This document shows, in pieces, positions 16,461-25,500 of a DNA stretch of 64,000 nucleotides. A program made the position numbers and the translations under genes. The DNA is from a bacterium (GTDB lineage Bacteria; Bacillota; Clostridia; Christensenellales; Aristaeellaceae), in assembly GCA_004563405.1 (NCBI GenBank), contig SFTH01000002.1, forward strand, positions 1 through 64,000. Reading direction: 5' to 3'. The notes under the pieces were generated by a model, which saw only the letters and a list, made by a program, of their open reading frames with translations, was not told where the DNA came from and made no database searches. How positions within the stretch are numbered: the first letter of the stretch is position 1; the number at the start of each line of letters is the position of its first letter.

Positions 16461-17231
16461 ATGCACAGAATTGAGCGTCTGAACATCATAAGTGATTACA
16501 TTTCCCGCAACGGCAAGGCAGAGGTCGCTCAGCTTTCGGAGATCGTGAACGTATCGGAGGCAACCATACGCCGGGATCTGGCCTTTCTGGCGAGCCAGAA
16601 GAAGATCGTCCGCTCCCACGGAGGCGCCGCGCTCAACGAAAACCTTCTGATGGATGAAACCCCCTTCGCACTGCGCTCCGCGCACAACGTCGAACAGAAA
16701 AAGCAGATCGCCCGCGCCGCGCTGCCGCTGATTCAGTCCGGCCGTACCTACTTTTTCGATTGCAGCAGCACCGTATATGAACTCGCAAAGCTGATCACCG
16801 ACCAGAAGATCGTGGCCGTCACCGACACGATGTACACGGCCATTGAGCTCAACCGGAAGGAGGACGTGTCCGTCATCATCCTGGGCGGAACCGTGAGCAA
16901 GTCCACTGGCTCCTCCGCCGGGCCCTTTGCCCTCTCCATGCTCAACACCCTTCAACCGTCCATCGCCTTCATCGGTCTGCCCAGCATCATGGAGGACGGC
17001 TCCTTCTCCGTGGCGGGCATGCACGATTACGAAATCAAGACGGCGCTGCTCAAGCAGGCGGAGACCGTCGTCGTGCTGATCGACAGCAGCAAGTACAGAA
17101 GCAAGCGCTGCTTCCTTAAAATCGGCGATCTCTCCGAGGTGGACACGGTGATTACGGATTCCGCAGTCGACCCCTCCTTTCAAGCGCTCTGCGATTCCTT
17201 CAACTGCAAGCTGCTCATTGCAAATCCATGA
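16461..17231 (+). CDS. DeoR-family transcriptional regulator
   Basis: A 256-residue sugar-metabolism repressor. The N-terminal winged helix-turn-helix (about 1-55) reads RIERLNIISDYI, then VSEATIRRDLAFL, which is the DeoR signature, and KIVRSHGGA. The C-terminal sensor domain (about 75-230) is of the DeoRC isomerase-like fold, with DCSSTVYELAKLI and GGTVSKSTGSSAG; such domains sense phosphorylated sugars. The ATG at 16461 follows TTGAGGCG. It is divergent from the glycohydrolase-kinase-importer operon and very likely controls it, with a sugar phosphate made by the kinase as inducer. Confidence 0.92.
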   Translation: MHRIERLNIISDYISRNGKAEVAQLSEIVNVSEATIRRDLAFLASQKKIVRSHGGAALNENLLMDETPFALRSAHNVEQKKQIARAALPLIQSGRTYFFDCSSTVYELAKLITDQKIVAVTDTMYTAIELNRKEDVSVIILGGTVSKSTGSSAGPFALSMLNTLQPSIAFIGLPSIMEDGSFSVAGMHDYEIKTALLKQAETVVVLIDSSKYRSKRCFLKIGDLSEVDTVITDSAVDPSFQALCDSFNCKLLIANP

Positions 17232-17236
17232 ATAAT

Positions 17237-17305
17237 GCCCGGCCTTCGCCGGGCACAGTCTTTCAATTGAAAGCAAAATCCCAGCCCTTTCGGGTTGGGA
17301 TTTTT
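17237..17305. terminator. Tandem hairpins after the DeoR gene
   Basis: GCCCGGC-CTTC-GCCGGGC lies at 17237-17254. A stronger, A/T-flanked stem (AAAATCCCAGCCC with GGGTTGGGATTTT) lies at 17275-17304. The second has A and T runs on both sides and can stop transcription from either direction; the next gene converges on the minus strand. Confidence 0.8.
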
Positions 17306-17365
17306 GGAAATCCGATTCAGCAGCCGGGACGCACGGCCGGAATGGGCCGGGTCTCTCCATGCGCC

Positions 17366-18115
17366 TCAGCGCTGCGTGAGCCAGTCGAGCAGATTGCCCC
17401 AGAGCCGGAGATAGCCCTCCCAGGTGCAGAAGGCCACCGGCGCCCAGTGGGGCGCGCAATCCGTGGCAAAGGCGCAGGTACGGCCCGCGCCGTAGCTTCC
17501 GAGGGCGATGAGCGGATCGCCGTTCACCACGACCGGCACCTCCGCGCCTTCCCTGGGCAGCAGCTTGTTGTAGCCCAGCAGCTGAGGCCACTCCCCGGGC
17601 ACGCCCCGGAGCACCGGATGCTCCGGCGAGACGATCTCGGCAGTGATGCCCTCGCTCATCTCCATGCGGTCGTCGCCCTCCAGCAGCGTTACCGGCAGGA
17701 TCTCCTCGATGGGCGTGCGCTTGTACGCGCCACGGGCCTGTATGCCCTGGAAGGTCAGATAGCCACCGATCATGACGAAGGCGCCGCCCTGAGCCACATA
17801 GTCCTTCACCATGCGGAGGCGGTTGGGCTGGGGTTGAAGGTTGATGAACACGTTCATCGGCAGGTTCAGGGTATTTGCGCCCACATCGCTGAACATCACC
17901 ACGTCAAACCGGCTCAATTCCTCCACGCTGCGGGGAAAATCCCGCTCGACGAGGTGGCTGGGGATGTGCATGAACTCCGCGCCCGCAGCCTCCACTGCGG
18001 CGCGGATGTACTCGGTCGCCTCCTCGTAGTGGTCATAGGTGAACACATCGAAGCCCTTCGCTTCGGTGGTGTGGACGTGCCAGCTCTCGCCGACAAACAA
18101 AACGCGCTTGCCCAT
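17366..18115 (-). CDS. Putative glutamine amidotransferase-like protein (DUF1355/ThuA-like)
   Basis: A 249-residue cytoplasmic protein of the class I glutamine-amidotransferase-like fold. It starts KRVLFVGESWHVHTTEAKGF and contains PSHLVERDFP, FDVVMFSDVGANTL, GGAFVMIGGYLTFQG and AFATDCAPHWAP, which are the hallmarks of the STM3548/DUF1355 family. The canonical catalytic Cys of GATases is not obvious in the usual nucleophile elbow (MIGGYL), so it may bind, not hydrolyse, its ligand. ATG at 18115 is preceded by AAAGGAGGT. It is divergent from the 5-formyl-THF cyclo-ligase-like gene. Confidence 0.75.
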   Translation of the reverse strand: MGKRVLFVGESWHVHTTEAKGFDVFTYDHYEEATEYIRAAVEAAGAEFMHIPSHLVERDFPRSVEELSRFDVVMFSDVGANTLNLPMNVFINLQPQPNRLRMVKDYVAQGGAFVMIGGYLTFQGIQARGAYKRTPIEEILPVTLLEGDDRMEMSEGITAEIVSPEHPVLRGVPGEWPQLLGYNKLLPREGAEVPVVVNGDPLIALGSYGAGRTCAFATDCAPHWAPVAFCTWEGYLRLWGNLLDWLTQR

Positions 18116-18137
18116 GAGTGACCTCCTTTTGTGATTT

Positions 18138-18260
18138 ACAATGCTTAACATTGTATACTATTTTACCCATTTCCCTGCATCTGTCAAGCGAATCCAGCCC
18201 CGCCCGGGAAAGAAAACACTTTGGCAAAGGCGCGGCAACATATATGACAACATTGTACAC
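18138..18260. promoter_or_regulatory. Two AACATTGTAYAC sites in the divergent intergenic region
   Basis: AACATTGTATAC (18147-18158) overlaps a perfect inverted repeat ACAATG-CTTAA-CATTGT (18138-18154) next to the amidotransferase-like gene. AACATTGTACAC (18249-18260) lies about 100 bases away, just before the promoter of the opposite gene. Two copies of an 11-of-12 match in 273 bases look like operator sites for one regulator, not encoded nearby. Confidence 0.45.
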
Positions 18261-18289
18261 AAACTTAAAACAAAAAGCGCGCGTTTGGG

Positions 18290-18319
18290 TTGACCCCAGC
18301 GCCCGATCCGGCGTATAAT
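18290..18319 (+). promoter_or_regulatory. Promoter of the 5-formyl-THF cyclo-ligase-like gene
   Basis: TTGACC (18290-18295) and TATAAT (18314-18319) are spaced by 18 bases, about 70 bases before the TTG start at 18389. Confidence 0.7.
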
Positions 18320-18388
18320 ACCGATTGTTTGAACTGTAATTGTTCGCTATTTCTATCAAATAATGCATATTTGCTTGGAGGGAATCAC

Positions 18389-19138
18389 TTGAGTAAAATG
18401 GACGCCAGGACTGCGCGCATCATGATCTGGGAGGAGCTGCGCAAGGTTGCCTATCCGGACTCCCGCTTCAGCTGGGACTTTGCCGAGTTCATCGCCGACT
18501 ACCAGGGCAGCGACCGCTGTGCCGATCTTCTGTGTGAACAGACGTTTTACAAGGAGGCGAAGGTCATCTTCATCACGCCGGACAACAATCTGGAGGCGCT
18601 GCGCGAGCGGGCCATCCGCGACGGCAAGACCATCCTGATGACCAACTACGGCATCACCCGCGGCGTATTCTGCCTGCGGCCCGAATGGGTGCCCGCCGGC
18701 AAGGAAGAGCTGGCCTCCACCCTCGACGGCGCGCAGCGCTTCTGGAAGCACATGACCCTGAAGCGCATCCGCGATGAAATCGGCCACATCGACTTCCTGG
18801 TCACCGGAGCATACGCCATCACCCCCGCCGGACTCCGCTTCGGCAAGGGCCACGGCTACTTTGATCTGGAGTGGGCGATGTTCTACACCAAGGGCGTCGT
18901 GGATGTGAACACCCCCGTGGTCGCCGTCGGCCACGACTGTCAGGTGGTGGACGTGGACGTGGAGGCGCAGCCCTATGACACCGCCATCGACTACATCGTA
19001 ACGCCCACCCGCGTAATCCACACGCGCAACGAATTCCCCAAGCCCACCCGCGGCGTCATCTGGAGCATGCTCTCCCCCGGCATGCTGGAGCACATCCCGC
19101 CGCTCCAGGAGCTCTGGGCAGACAGCTTCTGCAAATAG
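18389..19138 (+). CDS. 5-formyltetrahydrofolate cyclo-ligase family protein (MTHFS/MTHFSD-like)
   Basis: A 249-residue protein. The C-terminal half holds the cyclo-ligase phosphate/folate loop FGKGHGYFDLEWAMF and the following DTAIDYIVTPTRVI, which matches the family end VDxIxTP. Classical enzymes are about 180-200 residues and have an N-terminal KxxxR ATP-site helix; here IMIWEELRKVAYPD occupies that place, so ATP-dependent ligase activity is uncertain. I prefer the TTG at 18389 because GGAGGG ends 6 bases before it; the ATG at 18398 would be too far. It is the only complete gene in the window that ends in TAG. Confidence 0.78.
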   Translation: MSKMDARTARIMIWEELRKVAYPDSRFSWDFAEFIADYQGSDRCADLLCEQTFYKEAKVIFITPDNNLEALRERAIRDGKTILMTNYGITRGVFCLRPEWVPAGKEELASTLDGAQRFWKHMTLKRIRDEIGHIDFLVTGAYAITPAGLRFGKGHGYFDLEWAMFYTKGVVDVNTPVVAVGHDCQVVDVDVEAQPYDTAIDYIVTPTRVIHTRNEFPKPTRGVIWSMLSPGMLEHIPPLQELWADSFCK

Positions 19139-19241
19139 GCCCCGCAGCGCGAAGGTCAACAACACGACCGCCGCGCACGCCACCGTGGACAATGAAAGCG
19201 GGGGTGCATCTCCCCCTGCGTACACGCCGCCGGGTACGATT

Positions 19242-19320
19242 GAAGCGCGAAAGGGCTGCGGCCCTTTCGCGCTTTCCTGAGGTTTTTCGAGATTCTGAAG
19301 GCCGCTTTCGCGGTCTTTTT
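19242..19320 (+). terminator. Two terminator hairpins after the cyclo-ligase-like gene
   Basis: AAGCGCGAAAGGGC (19243-19256) pairs exactly with 19261-19274. A second hairpin, GGCCGC-TTTC-GCGGTC with five T, lies at 19300-19320. Both could stop the plus-strand transcript and lie just before a converging gene. Confidence 0.75.
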
Positions 19321-19418
19321 CATTATAAATAAATGCGGCAATTCCGAACGCCGCCGTCATCCCACTCGGTCAGAAAAGTGCTTTTCCGGCGGAGGAGATG
19401 CGCCCACGGCGCTTGACA

Positions 19419-20492
19419 TCAGTGGTCGAGGGCGTGCACGATTTCCTCCATGCGCTCCGCCTTGCGCTCCATGTCCGCCACGAGCCGGAACTGCGTGCGG
19501 CAGCGGTCCAGGTTGTGCCCCGCGCGATGCACGGCGAAATAGTGGTCGCCGTCTAGGTAGTCCGTCAGAAAGCGCAGGCCACACTCCAGCGTCATGATGC
19601 GCGCACCCGTGGGAAGCAGCCGCTTCTCCTCCGGCGTGAGATCCGGGCAGGCCGCGAGATAGCCCCGGGCGAAGGTCTCGAACAGAGTCAGATCCATCTC
19701 CACCCTGCTCAGATCGGTCTCATCCTCGGCGGCGGTGGCGGCCCCGAAGCGGATCGCATCGCCAAAGTCATACAGGCTCAGCCCCGGCATGACCGTGTCC
19801 AGGTCGATCACGCACAGCGGCGCGCGGCTGTGCGCGTCCAGCAGGACGTTGTTGAGCTTTGTGTCGTTGTGGGTCACGCGCAGGGGAAGCCTGCCCGACC
19901 GCAGGCCTTCGACGAGGCAACCCGCCCCGCTCTCCCGCGCCAGTGCAAATTCAATCTCCGCGGCCACGCCTCCGGCCCGGCCGCAAGGATCCCGCTCCAG
20001 CACCTCGTGAAAGGCGCGGTAGCGGCGCACCGTGTCGTGAAATCCGGCGATGGTCTCGTGCAGGGTCTCCGCCGGATAACCGGCCAGCTGCTGCTGAAAG
20101 CCGCCGAAGGCCACGGCGCTCTGGTAAAAATCCGCGGCGCTCTCCGGGCTCTGCAGGCAGAGGCTGTCCTCGATGTAATCATACATGCGCCAGTATGCGC
20201 CGTCTTCGCCGCGCAGGTGTGTCGCACCCGAAGCCGTGGGCACCAGCGTCATCACGCGCCGGGGATCCTCTGTCCGCTCCCGCAAATACCGGGTGACGGC
20301 GGCGATGTTCTCCATCAATTCATCCACATGGGGAAAGACGCGATCGTTGATCCGCTGAAGAATGTATCGCCTTCCTCCGGAGCAGGTCGCGAGATAGGTT
20401 GCATTGATGTGCCCGCAGCCGTGGGGCACGCATGTGCGCACGGCGCCGTCAATCTGAAATCCCGCTGCAATCCGCATCAGCTTTCCGTCCAT
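19419..20492 (-). CDS. APH-family sugar kinase, N-acetylhexosamine 1-kinase-like
   Basis: A 357-residue aminoglycoside-phosphotransferase-fold kinase. The catalytic loop is RVTHNDTKLNNVLLD and the metal-binding Asp follows in CVIDLDTVMPGLSLYDFGDAIR, both very like the NahK N-acetylhexosamine 1-kinases of gut bacteria. The opening HGCGHINATYLAT and YILQRINDRVFPHVDELMENI also fit that subfamily. NahK makes GlcNAc- or GalNAc-1-phosphate from free amino sugars released from mucin or milk glycans. The ATG at 20492 follows GGAGGTGAAAG. It is divergent from a cytoplasmic alpha-amylase. Confidence 0.8.
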   Translation of the reverse strand: MDGKLMRIAAGFQIDGAVRTCVPHGCGHINATYLATCSGGRRYILQRINDRVFPHVDELMENIAAVTRYLRERTEDPRRVMTLVPTASGATHLRGEDGAYWRMYDYIEDSLCLQSPESAADFYQSAVAFGGFQQQLAGYPAETLHETIAGFHDTVRRYRAFHEVLERDPCGRAGGVAAEIEFALARESGAGCLVEGLRSGRLPLRVTHNDTKLNNVLLDAHSRAPLCVIDLDTVMPGLSLYDFGDAIRFGAATAAEDETDLSRVEMDLTLFETFARGYLAACPDLTPEEKRLLPTGARIMTLECGLRFLTDYLDGDHYFAVHRAGHNLDRCRTQFRLVADMERKAERMEEIVHALDH

Positions 20493-20567
20493 CTTTCACC
20501 TCCACGATCAGCCGCGCCCGTCGGCCGCATACCCGCAGCGAAGTCGCAACCGGCTGCGGATATCTCT

Positions 20568-20596
20568 ATCATAGCAGCATCCGCCGCAAAAAGCAA
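20568..20596 (-). promoter_or_regulatory. Promoter of the sugar-1-kinase-like gene
   Basis: On the minus strand, TTGCTT (20591-20596) and TATGAT (20568-20573) are spaced by 17 bases, about 75 bases before the kinase start. Confidence 0.55.
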
Positions 20597-20626
20597 CCGC
20601 GCACCTGAACTCGAAACCGGCGCAAT

Positions 20627-20655
20627 TTGACGCGCAGTGGCGGCTGTGATAGAAT
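20627..20655 (+). promoter_or_regulatory. Promoter of the alpha-amylase gene
   Basis: TTGACG (20627-20632) and TAGAAT (20650-20655) are spaced by 17 bases. The start would be only about 15-20 bases before the amylase ATG, so the leader is very short. Confidence 0.6.
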
Positions 20656-20678
20656 ATGCGGAGGAGGAAACAAGCGAC

Positions 20679-22184
20679 ATGAGATGCGATAATCATACGA
20701 TGATCCAATACTTCGAGTGGTATCTGCCCGCAAACGGCCTTCTCTGGAGGCGCGTGCAGGCGCAGGCTCCGGCGCTGCGGCGCGCGGGCATCGACATGGC
20801 CTGGCTTCCGCCCGCCTACAAGGGGGCCGATGGCAAAAACAGCGTCGGCTACGACGTATACGACATGTACGACCTCGGAGAATTCGATCAGAAGGGCAGC
20901 GTGGAGACGAGGTACGGCGCGCGGGCGGATTATCTGGCGGCCGTGCAGGCGCTTCAGCAGAACGGAATCGCCGCGATCTGCGACGTGGTGCTCAACCACC
21001 GCATGGGCGCGGACGGAACGCAGGATGTTCTGGTGGAGGAGGAGGTTCCCACCGACCGCAACCGCGACATCGGCGACCCGCAACAGATTCGCGCTTGGAC
21101 CCGCTTCGATTTCGCGGGCCGCGGGGGAAAGTATTCCGCCTTCCGCTGGGACGCGTCCCACTTCAGTGGAACGGACTGGGACGACGCGGGCAAGCGCTCC
21201 GGCATCTTCCGCTTCCTGGGCAAGAAATGGAACCGGGAGACGGATTCGGAGAACGGAAACTACGACTATCTGATGGGCGCGGATCTGGACACCGACCAGC
21301 CGGAGGTGATTGCGGAGACGCACGCCTGGGGAAAGTGGTATCTGGACACGGTGCACATGGACGGATTCCGCCTGGACGCGGTCAAGCACATCGGCTTTGA
21401 ATTCTACCGGGCCTGGATGGAGGACATGCGCGCGTACGCGCGGCGGCCCGAATCCGGCGGCCGGGAGCTCTTTCTCGTCGGCGAATACTGGTCTCAGGAT
21501 CTCGAGCGCCTGCTGCACTATCTGGACGCGACGGAGCGCAAGCTTTCGCTGTTCGACGTCCCGCTGCACTTCAACTTCCTCAAAGCTGCGACCTCGGACG
21601 GAAATTTCGACATGCGCACGCTCTACGCGGGAACCCTGACCGAAGCCGACCCGGCGCACGCCGTGACCTTCGTGGACAATCACGACACCCAGCCGGGCCA
21701 GGCGCTGGCTTCGTTCATTCCGGTCTGGTTCAAGCCCCACGCCTACGCGCTCATCCTGCTGCGGAGCACCGGCCTTCCCTGCGTGTTCTACGGCGATTAC
21801 TACGGAATCCCCCACGACGCGATTGCGCCCGTGCCCGGCCTGCCGGCGATGCTCAAAATCCGCGAATTGTACGCCTACGGCGAGGAGCATGCGTACTTCG
21901 ACGATCCCTCGGTGGTCGGCTTCACCCGGACGGGCGACGGCGACCATCCGGACTCCGGACTCGCCGTGCTGCTGACAGACAGCGCGAGCGGCGAAAAGCG
22001 GATGTATCTGGGGCTGCGCCTCGCCGGACGGCGCATGGCGGACGCCATGGGCCGGAGGAGCGAAACCGTAACCGTCGGAGACGACGGCTGGGGAACGTTC
22101 CGCGTAGACGGCGGTTCTGTCTCCGTCTGGATCACAGAGGAGGCGCAAGCAGAGCTCTTTACCCGCCTGCCCACCGGGGCATAA
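20679..22184 (+). CDS. Cytoplasmic alpha-amylase (GH13)
   Basis: A 501-residue protein without signal peptide, so intracellular. It begins NHTMIQYFEWYLPANG and has the GH13 regions: DVVLNHRMGADGT (region I), MDGFRLDAVKHIGFEF (nucleophile Asp), LFLVGEYWSQD (acid/base Glu) and VTFVDNHDTQPGQ (transition-state Asp). Overall layout matches the liquefying/GH13_5 amylases of Bacillus and E. coli AmyA. The ATG at 20679 follows GGAGGAGG. It would cut internal glycogen or imported maltodextrins, feeding the MalQ-GlgP fusion encoded about 5 kb to the right. Confidence 0.93.
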   Translation: MRCDNHTMIQYFEWYLPANGLLWRRVQAQAPALRRAGIDMAWLPPAYKGADGKNSVGYDVYDMYDLGEFDQKGSVETRYGARADYLAAVQALQQNGIAAICDVVLNHRMGADGTQDVLVEEEVPTDRNRDIGDPQQIRAWTRFDFAGRGGKYSAFRWDASHFSGTDWDDAGKRSGIFRFLGKKWNRETDSENGNYDYLMGADLDTDQPEVIAETHAWGKWYLDTVHMDGFRLDAVKHIGFEFYRAWMEDMRAYARRPESGGRELFLVGEYWSQDLERLLHYLDATERKLSLFDVPLHFNFLKAATSDGNFDMRTLYAGTLTEADPAHAVTFVDNHDTQPGQALASFIPVWFKPHAYALILLRSTGLPCVFYGDYYGIPHDAIAPVPGLPAMLKIRELYAYGEEHAYFDDPSVVGFTRTGDGDHPDSGLAVLLTDSASGEKRMYLGLRLAGRRMADAMGRRSETVTVGDDGWGTFRVDGGSVSVWITEEAQAELFTRLPTGA

Positions 22185-22579
22185 GTCATCGCGGCGCAGC
22201 GCCGTACGCGCCGCCGGCCGCAGTTGTAGCGCAACGGGGCTGCCGCCCGCTCGCGCGCGTTCCCGGGAGTCACGACAATCAGAAAGGCTGCGCGCAGGCG
22301 CTTTGAAGCGCCGCGCGCAGCCTTTTATGTATCTTCCGTTCATTTCAGGAGAAATCGCAATTCATCATTCATAAGATTCTGCGTTGAAAGAGCTGTCCGG
22401 CCTTTCGGGCAGATTCCATTTCCTGTGCGCCATCCGCGAAGCAAGGCTTGCGCGCGACGGGCAGGGCGCCGTTCGTCCGTCCCGCCGATTCCGGGCGGGC
22501 CGCCCGGCAAGGTCGCCTCCCCCGCGCTTTCGCCGCTTCCCGGCGGATGCGGCTCCGTCATGCGCCGCAAAGGAGCGGG
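22185..22579. other. 395-base gene-free stretch with the amylase terminator
   Basis: A long GC hairpin (GGCTGCGCGC at 22286-22295 with GCGCGCAGCC at 22313-22322, inner GCGC-TTTGAA-GCGC) followed by TTTT ends the amylase transcript. The rest, up to the FtsX-type permease stop, is GC-rich with small inverted repeats (CCCGCC/GGGCGG near 22480) and no credible gene. Confidence 0.65.
22286..22326 (+). terminator. Terminator of the alpha-amylase gene
   Basis: A near-perfect stem of about 15 pairs is followed by TTTTAT on the plus strand, about 100 bases past the amylase stop. Confidence 0.75.
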
Positions 22580-25500
22580 TCACTCGATGGTCTTGAGGGA
22601 CTCGGCCATGTTGATGCGGTCAATCTTGCGCAGCATGAACAGGTTCACCAGTCCCGCGAAGGCTAGCGTCAGGCCCACGGAAATCGCGAGGCTCAGCGGC
22701 GTGACGCGCACGTCGAACACCACCAGATCTACCTTGATCTGGGCCATGACGAAGGCGTGCAGCGCGCGACCCAGGGGAAGGCCCACCAGCGCGCCCAGCG
22801 CACTGAGCACCAGATTTTCAGACAGAGCGTAGCTCGCAGTCTCCCGCAGCGTAAAGCCCAGCACCTTGACCGTGGCGATTTCGCGTATGCGCTCGGTGAT
22901 GTTGATGTTGGTCAGGTTGTAGAGCACGATGAACGCCAGCGCCGCCGCGCAGATCACCACCATGATCACGATGTAGTTCAGGCTGGACATCATGTTGTCA
23001 AAGCGCTCCCGGGTGTCCCGGCTCACCGTTACGCTGCGCACCTTTTCCACATCGGAGGCCCGGGCGGAGAGCGCGTGGGGATCGCTGTCCTCCGCACAGC
23101 GCACCAGGGCGGTGTTGATCTCAGGCGGCGCGCCCCACTGGGCGGTCAGGCTGCCGGAATTGGTGATCAGGTAGTCCTGAACGTAGTTGTCGAACACGCC
23201 GGTCAGCGTGAGCGTCATCCGGTTCATCTGGTCGTCGTATACGGTCACCACGTCGCCGCTCCCAAAGCCGCAGCGCTCCGCCAGACCGCGACTCACCAGA
23301 CATTCGCCCTCCCCGGGCCGGGAGAGCTCCGCGCCGTCCGCGCAAAGATTGATGAAGCCGTCCAGCGCATCGTCGCTGACGATCATGTACACGGAGCGGG
23401 TGCGGTCTCCATAGGCCACGTCCACCGCGCCCTCGTACACGAAGCGCACGTCCTGCGCGTCCAGGTTCAGCGCCTCCATGAATTCCGCCTGGGCCTGCGC
23501 ATCCTGATGCTCCGAGAAGGTGACGGACAGGTCGTAGGGCATGATGCTCCCGAACTGGTCGGTGGCGAGGTTTGCGATGGAATCGTTGATGCCGAAGCCC
23601 GTGACCAGCAGGGCCGTGCAGCCGCTGATGCCCACCACCATCATCAAAAGGCGCTTCTTGTAGCGGAACACGTTGCGCACGGTGACCTTGCGCAGGAAGG
23701 ACAGCCGCCGCCAGATGAAGCCGACGCGCTCCAGCAGCACGCGCTTGCCCGCCTTCGGAGTCTTGGGACGAATCAGCTGGGCCGGAACCTCAGACAGCTC
23801 CGCATTGCAGGAGAACCAGGTCGCGCCCATGGAGCAGAGCAGCGCCGCGCCCGCGGAGAGCGCGCCCTGCAGTGGACTGAGCACGAAGGGAATCTCCGCG
23901 AAGCCATACATGATGCCGTAGGCCTCCCAGATGACCTTGGGGAAGAGGTAGCTTCCCCCGAAGTAGCCGATGGTCGCGCCGATGGCCGCCGCGCTTCCGG
24001 AGTAGAACAGGTACTTGGACATGATCGCGCCCTTGGAATAGCCCAGCGCCTTCAGCGTGCCGATCTCGGTGCGCTGCTCGTCCACCATGCGGGTCATGGT
24101 GGTCATGCACACCAGCGCAGCCACCAGCAGGAAGAACAGGGGGAAAACCGTCGAGATGCCCTCCACGATCTGCGAATCGTTTTCAAAGCAGGCGTAGCCC
24201 ACGTTCGTATTGCGGCTGAGGGCATAGAGCGTGGCGGGTTCGATGTCGTTGACCTGCTCCTGCGCATCGTCGATCTCGCCCTGCGCATCCCTGAGCTCCC
24301 GCTCCGCGTCCATGAACTGCATCTCCGCATCGGTCAGGGCGGTCTCATATTCCGCGCGGCCCTCCTGCAGCTTTTCCCGCGCCTCCTCCAATTCCGCGCG
24401 GCCCTCCTCGAGCTGGCTCCTGCCACTCTGAATCTGCCGTTTGGCGCTGCTGAGCTGTGCGCTCGCCGCGTCCAGCTGGGCCTGATAGCCGTCCAGCTGG
24501 GTCTGAACCTGCGCGGACTGCCCGTCCAGCTCCGCCTGCGCCGCGTCCAGCGTCGCAATTGCCTCCTTGGCCTGAGTATACTGCTCGAGCACGCCGCTCT
24601 GCTCAATCTGCTCCCGGCCGGCCTGCAATTCGGAGAGCTGGCTCTCCATCTCCGCGCACTGGGCGTCAAAGGCCGCTTCCGCCTGCGCAATCTGGTCGGA
24701 GGCCGCGTCGATGGCGCCCTGAAGCTCACCCTTCCGGGCGTTCAGGCTGGAAACTGCGGCTTCGCAGGTGCTCCGCGCGTCGGAAATCTGACTCTCCAGC
24801 GCAGAGATCTCGCCCTTCGCGCCGGAGATCTTGCCCTCCAGCTCCGCCGCACGGGCCGCCTGGTCGGGGTCGCTCTCATCCAGCTGGGCCTTCTCCTCCT
24901 CCCAGGCGGAGATGTTTCCCCGCAGGGCATCGATCTGCCCCTGCAGCGCAGAGACCGCGCTGTCGCGCTCGGACTCGGCGGCAGAGATGGCCGCGTCCAG
25001 TTCACCCATCTGGCCCTTCAGCGCCGCCAGCTGCGCGCGGGGCTCCTGGAGCTGGGCCTCCCGCTCCGCATCCAGCGCGTCCAGGCCCGCCTGGATCTGC
25101 GCAATGCCCGCCTTGAGCTGCTCGTAGCTGGAGAGCACGCCGCTCTCCTCAATCTGGCGCAGACCCGCCTCGGCGGTCGCGCGGTTGGCATCAATCTCCG
25201 CCTGCGCCGCATCCAGCTGCGCCTGTGCCTCCGCCTTTTTCTGTTCAAACTCCTTTTTGGAGCTCTTGTAGGCGCTCATGCCGGAGTTGTATTCGGACTG
25301 GGCGCTGTCGAGCTTCTTTGCGTTCTTCTCCAGTTTGGCCTCGCCGTCAGCGATTTCCCGGCTGGCGTCCTCGAGCTCCGCGTGCGCGTCGTTGAGTTCG
25401 GCGGTCGCGTCGCGCTTCTCCTCCAGATACTCGTCCCGCTTGCCGTCCAGCTCCGCCTGCGCGTCGTCAATCTCCTCCTGCGCGTCGGCCACCAGGCTCT

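Noticed and set aside
20508..22343. 611-codon open frame antisense to the alpha-amylase
   Set aside because: High-GC codon bias leaves long antisense frames; the sense protein has all GH13 motifs and the antisense product has no recognisable domain.
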